Source: Thermoflavimicrobium daqui
GTDB lineage: Bacteria; Bacillota; Bacilli; Thermoactinomycetales; Thermoactinomycetaceae
Reading direction: 5' to 3'
Assembly: GCF_003313465.1 (NCBI RefSeq)
Contig: NZ_KZ845677.1
Coordinates: 1-63,341, forward strand
Length of the DNA stretch: 63,341 nt
Below the pieces are notes generated by a model. It searched no databases and had not been told where the DNA came from. It was given only the letters and a program-made list of their open reading frames with translations. This document shows, in pieces, positions 63,085-63,341 of the stretch (position 1 is its first letter; every line of letters starts with the position of its first letter). The translations under genes were made by a program, and so were the position numbers.

Positions 63085-63181
63085 GTTTCCCGGAATCTGT
63101 GATTCTGGGACAATATTCAGATGTGTGAATCACACACCTTGAAAATTAGAAAGGAAATGAAGTCAGAGTGAGAGTAAGTAG

Positions 63182-63341
<160 letters not shown>

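Noticed and set aside
62915-63133. Leftward protein frame over the rRNA region
   Set aside because: It lies across the 5S rRNA; the DNA is fully explained as RNA gene and spacer.

Overview
The window is AT-rich DNA from an aerobic, endospore-forming Gram-positive bacterium. The evidence is a SpoVAC/SpoVAD/SpoVAE operon with DUF421 and DUF1657 partners, an aa3-type quinol oxidase, a secreted protein with SLH domains, an S-box (SAM-I) leader, ARG-box operators, and Bacillales-style Shine-Dalgarno sites with frequent GTG/TTG starts. I infer Bacillales, possibly a low-GC member of the Thermoactinomycetaceae; the family is a guess.

Layout. 1-8 kb: a transposase stub, then a spore-membrane island. 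A DUF1657 - DUF421 - spoVAC - spoVAD - spoVAE operon is bracketed on both sides by paralogous two-gene cassettes, each encoding a membrane/coiled-coil/GAF protein and an overlapping ~55-residue SHOCT-like protein missing from the larger-ORF view. 8-12 kb: MarR/MFS pair, LOG-family protein, PPP-type phosphatase. 12-17.6 kb: a five-gene oligopeptide ABC operon in the order of the Bacillus app operon. 18-26 kb: arginine biosynthesis, argC-J-B-D-F then argG-H, with ARG-box-like palindromes before argC and argG. 26-33 kb: a pyruvate-oxidase-like ThDP enzyme, a GH10-like protein, an AraC/GyrI-like regulator, a CDF metal transporter and a LysE exporter. 33-38.6 kb: glutamate dehydrogenase, pseudouridine catabolism (psuK-psuG), a tnpB relic, an SDR protein and a histidine phosphatase. 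39-44 kb: acyl-CoA ligase, an EthD-like protein, a soluble Ser/Thr kinase and a SulP transporter. 44-50 kb: a three-gene operon carrying both halves of the plant Tm-1 protein as separate genes (with a tandem duplicate), and a serine hydrolase with SLH domains. 50-53 kb: a galactitol-type PTS (EIIA-EIIB-EIIC) behind a SAM riboswitch. 53-59 kb: qoxABCD and a PutP-like symporter. 59-63 kb: a FAH-family enzyme, a truncated sphingomyelinase pseudogene, a DUF2165 protein and a coiled-coil membrane protein. The window ends in the 3' end of an rRNA operon (5S and partial 23S, minus strand).

Functional reading. Most genes are ordinary core metabolism. The most unusual parts are the SAM riboswitch on a PTS operon, which points to uptake of a methionine-cycle sugar; the spoVA island bracketed by duplicated GAF/SHOCT-like cassettes, with a DUF421-DUF1657 fusion inside it; and the split Tm-1 operon. 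Mobile-element debris (IS1182-type stub, tnpB relic, possible DDE transposase relic, a two-copy dispersed repeat) lies between blocks.
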